64,000 nt of DNA from T3Sed10-241 sp036796255 (GTDB taxonomy: Bacteria; Bacteroidota; Bacteroidia; Flavobacteriales_D; Cryomorphaceae). The translations under genes were made by a program, and so were the position numbers. Every line of letters begins with the position of its first letter. Position 1 is the first letter of the stretch. Of this stretch, positions 62,131 to 64,000 are shown in pieces. The stretch covers positions 12,631 through 76,630 of the forward strand of contig DAIRDH010000010.1 of NCBI GenBank assembly GCA_036796255.1, written 5' to 3'. Under the pieces are notes generated by a model. That model had not been told where the DNA came from. It saw nothing but the letters and a program-made list of their open reading frames with translations, and did no database searches.

Positions 62131-63885
62131 TTACCGCTGCTTTACATCCACTATGAGCGAAAGCTCTTCCAGCTGGTTTCGGTCGATGCTCGCCGGAGCA
62201 TCGATCATCACATCGCGGCCGCTGTTGTTTTTTGGGAAGGCAATGTAGTCGCGTATGCTCTCTGACCCTCCAAACAACGATGACAAGCGGTCGAAGCCAA
62301 ATGCGATACCACCGTGGGGAGGCGCGCCGTATTCGAAAGCATTCATCAGGAAGCCAAACTGGGCCTGCGCCTCTTCTCGGCTGAAGCCGAGAATGTCGAA
62401 CATGCGCGACTGAAGTCCGCGATCGTGGATACGGATGGAACCTCCACCAATTTCCACTCCATTGATTACAAGGTCGTAGGCGTTGGCGCGGGCCTTACCG
62501 GGTTCGCTGTCGAGCAGATGTATGTCTTCGGGTTTGGGTGAGGTAAAGGGGTGGTGCATGGCAAAATGGCGTCCGGCTGCTTCGTCCCATTCCAGCAATG
62601 GGAAGTCGACCACCCAAAGCGGTGCAAAAACCTTTGGATCGCGCAGGTTGAGCTCGCGCCCCATGTGCAGGCGCAGCTCGCCAAGTTGTTTGCGCGTAGC
62701 ATCGAGGTCGCCGCTGAGCACCAGTACAAGGTCGCCGGGCTTGGCACCCACGCCTTTGCACCACTCCTCGAGTACCTCGGGACTATAGAATTTATCAACA
62801 GATGACTTTACGATGCTCTCTTCCTGGTAGCGAATGTATACCAGGCCTTTGGCACCTATTTGCGGACGCTTCACCCAATCGGTGAGGGCGTCGAGTTGCT
62901 TGCGGGTATACTCAGCACATCCCGGGGCCACGATGCCGAGCACAGCTTCGGCGCTGTCGAATACATTGAATCCATGCCCTTTTGCGAAAGCACTACAGTC
63001 CTGAAACTCCATGCCGAAGCGGATATCCGGCTTGTCGATGCCGTACTTTTCCATGGCCGTTGCGTAATCCATGCGCGGAAAGTCTTTGAGTGTGACGCCA
63101 AGCACCTCTTTGAACAAGTTTTTGGTGAGGCCTTCAAAGGTGTTGAGGATATCTTCCTGCTCCACAAAAGCCATTTCGCAGTCAATCTGGGTAAATTCCG
63201 GCTGCCGGTCGGCGCGGAGATCTTCGTCGCGAAAGCAACGTACGATTTGGAAGTAGCGGTCATAACCGCTCACCATCAGCAATTGCTTAAACGTTTGTGG
63301 CGACTGCGGAAGGGCGTAGAACTGGCCGGGATTCATGCGGCTCGGCACCACAAAGTCTCGCGCACCTTCGGGTGTGGACTTGATGAGGTAAGGGGTTTCA
63401 ATCTCTAAAAATCCCTTGCTGTCCATATAGCTGCGCGTGGCAATGGCTAGCTTATGGCGAAGGATGAGTTTTTCCTGCACATTGTGGCGCCTCAGGTCGA
63501 GGTAGCGGTACTGCATGCGAAGTTCATCACCGCCGTCTGTATCGTCTTCAATGGTGAAAGGAGGCGTTTTGCTGGCGTTGAGCAGTTCAAGCTTTTCAAC
63601 TTTGATTTCGATATCGCCAGTCGGCATTTTTGCATTCTTGCTGCTGCGCTCGCGCACCAGGCCTGTGGCTTTGATCACGAATTCACGGCCTAGCTTGCGC
63701 GCCTCTTCGCACAGCGCTGCATTGTCTTCCATGTTGAATACCAACTGGGTGATGCCATAACGGTCGCGCAGGTCCACGAAGGTCATTCCGCCGAGATCGC
63801 GTGAGCGCTGTACCCAGCCGCTGAGGGTAACGGTAGTGTTGGTATGGTCGATGCGGAGCTCTCCGCAGGTATGGGTTCTATGCAT
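62131..63885 (-). CDS. aspS: Aspartate-tRNA ligase
   Basis: It charges tRNA-Asp. 584 residues, the bacterial type with anticodon-binding OB domain (TVTLSGWVQRSRDLGGMTFVDLRDRYG), class II motif 2 (FQIVRCFRDEDLRADRQPEFTQIDCEM), the bacterial GAD insert domain (about residues 290-410) and motif 3 (GIAFGFDRLSSLFGG). The ATG at 63885 is preferred over a TTG three codons upstream. It is transcribed from its own -7 box. Confidence 0.97.
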   Translation of the reverse strand: MHRTHTCGELRIDHTNTTVTLSGWVQRSRDLGGMTFVDLRDRYGITQLVFNMEDNAALCEEARKLGREFVIKATGLVRERSSKNAKMPTGDIEIKVEKLELLNASKTPPFTIEDDTDGGDELRMQYRYLDLRRHNVQEKLILRHKLAIATRSYMDSKGFLEIETPYLIKSTPEGARDFVVPSRMNPGQFYALPQSPQTFKQLLMVSGYDRYFQIVRCFRDEDLRADRQPEFTQIDCEMAFVEQEDILNTFEGLTKNLFKEVLGVTLKDFPRMDYATAMEKYGIDKPDIRFGMEFQDCSAFAKGHGFNVFDSAEAVLGIVAPGCAEYTRKQLDALTDWVKRPQIGAKGLVYIRYQEESIVKSSVDKFYSPEVLEEWCKGVGAKPGDLVLVLSGDLDATRKQLGELRLHMGRELNLRDPKVFAPLWVVDFPLLEWDEAAGRHFAMHHPFTSPKPEDIHLLDSEPGKARANAYDLVINGVEIGGGSIRIHDRGLQSRMFDILGFSREEAQAQFGFLMNAFEYGAPPHGGIAFGFDRLSSLFGGSESIRDYIAFPKNNSGRDVMIDAPASIDRNQLEELSLIVDVKQR

Positions 63886-63904
63886 GGCTTTCAATTTCAG
63901 TGCG

Positions 63905-63912
63905 CAAAAGTA
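63905..63912 (-). promoter_or_regulatory. -7 promoter box (TACTTTTG) of aspS
   Basis: A perfect minus-strand TAnnTTTG, 20 bases before the aspS ATG. The remaining bases to 64000 show no gene. Confidence 0.5.
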
Positions 63913-64000
63913 AAAAGGATTGGCGATTGGCTTGCTAAAAAAGCGAAGTCTTGATGCAGAAACCGCGCACCATTGATCGCAAGTTTGTTTTGGCGGGAAT

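Overview
The window looks like a draft chromosome segment from a member of the Bacteroidota, probably Flavobacteriales (finer placement is not possible from this sequence alone). The signs are secreted proteins with type IX secretion (T9SS) sorting domains of types A and B, a PorP/SprF protein, a CarboxypepD_reg-type TonB receptor, DUF4296, DUF6089 and BatA proteins, a DAHP synthase/chorismate mutase fusion, and many promoters with the Bacteroidota -7 box TAnnTTTG.

Layout. 1-14.5 kb holds alpha-glucan metabolism: the C-terminal part of a GH31 alpha-glucosidase and a free-standing glycogen-binding E-set protein on +, then a large secreted metalloprotease, then a minus-strand operon glgE - maltokinase - glgB - GH57/DUF3536. 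14.6-18.9 kb: an SDR protein, the operon polyprenol-P-mannose synthase - dihydroorotase - DUF4296 lipoprotein, and a small secreted helical protein. 19-24.6 kb: one giant type B T9SS protein, artificially split by a 100-N scaffold gap flanked by an identical 55-bp sequence. 24.7-30.9 kb: a three-gene operon (lamin-tail protein, TonB receptor, HKD/phospholipase-D-type enzyme) that may scavenge extracellular nucleic acid or phospholipid. 31-41.8 kb: envelope and cofactor cluster pdxJ - alpha/beta hydrolase, diverging from CBS/ACT - BamA-like - nadK - DUF6089 - uppS - bamA - ompH - ompH - murI. 41.8-49.3 kb: a conserved protein of unknown function, an MBL hydrolase, a BatA protein with a dihydroorotase-like pseudoenzyme, and a PaiB-like protein. 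48.2-52.9 kb: an SprF homologue with a beta-propeller type B cargo. 53.1-55.7 kb: PfkB kinase, aldose epimerase and a small secreted protein. 56 kb: a decayed BRO-N gene. 56.4-60.6 kb: the Phe/Tyr operon pheA - aminotransferase - tyrA - DAHP synthase/chorismate mutase. 60.6-63.9 kb: an aldehyde dehydrogenase and aspS.

The most notable regulatory signal is upstream of pheA. An 18-codon leader peptide (MTLSTFNYFSFYFTRRVQ) with four Phe and two Tyr codons in an eight-codon stretch is followed by an intrinsic terminator whose U-tract touches the pheA start codon, and it is preceded by a Bacteroidota-type promoter. This is the architecture of ribosome-mediated transcription attenuation, here placed before an operon that makes exactly Phe and Tyr. 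The leader is too short to be found by ordinary gene calling.

No rRNA, tRNA, CRISPR array, insertion sequence or replication origin was seen.
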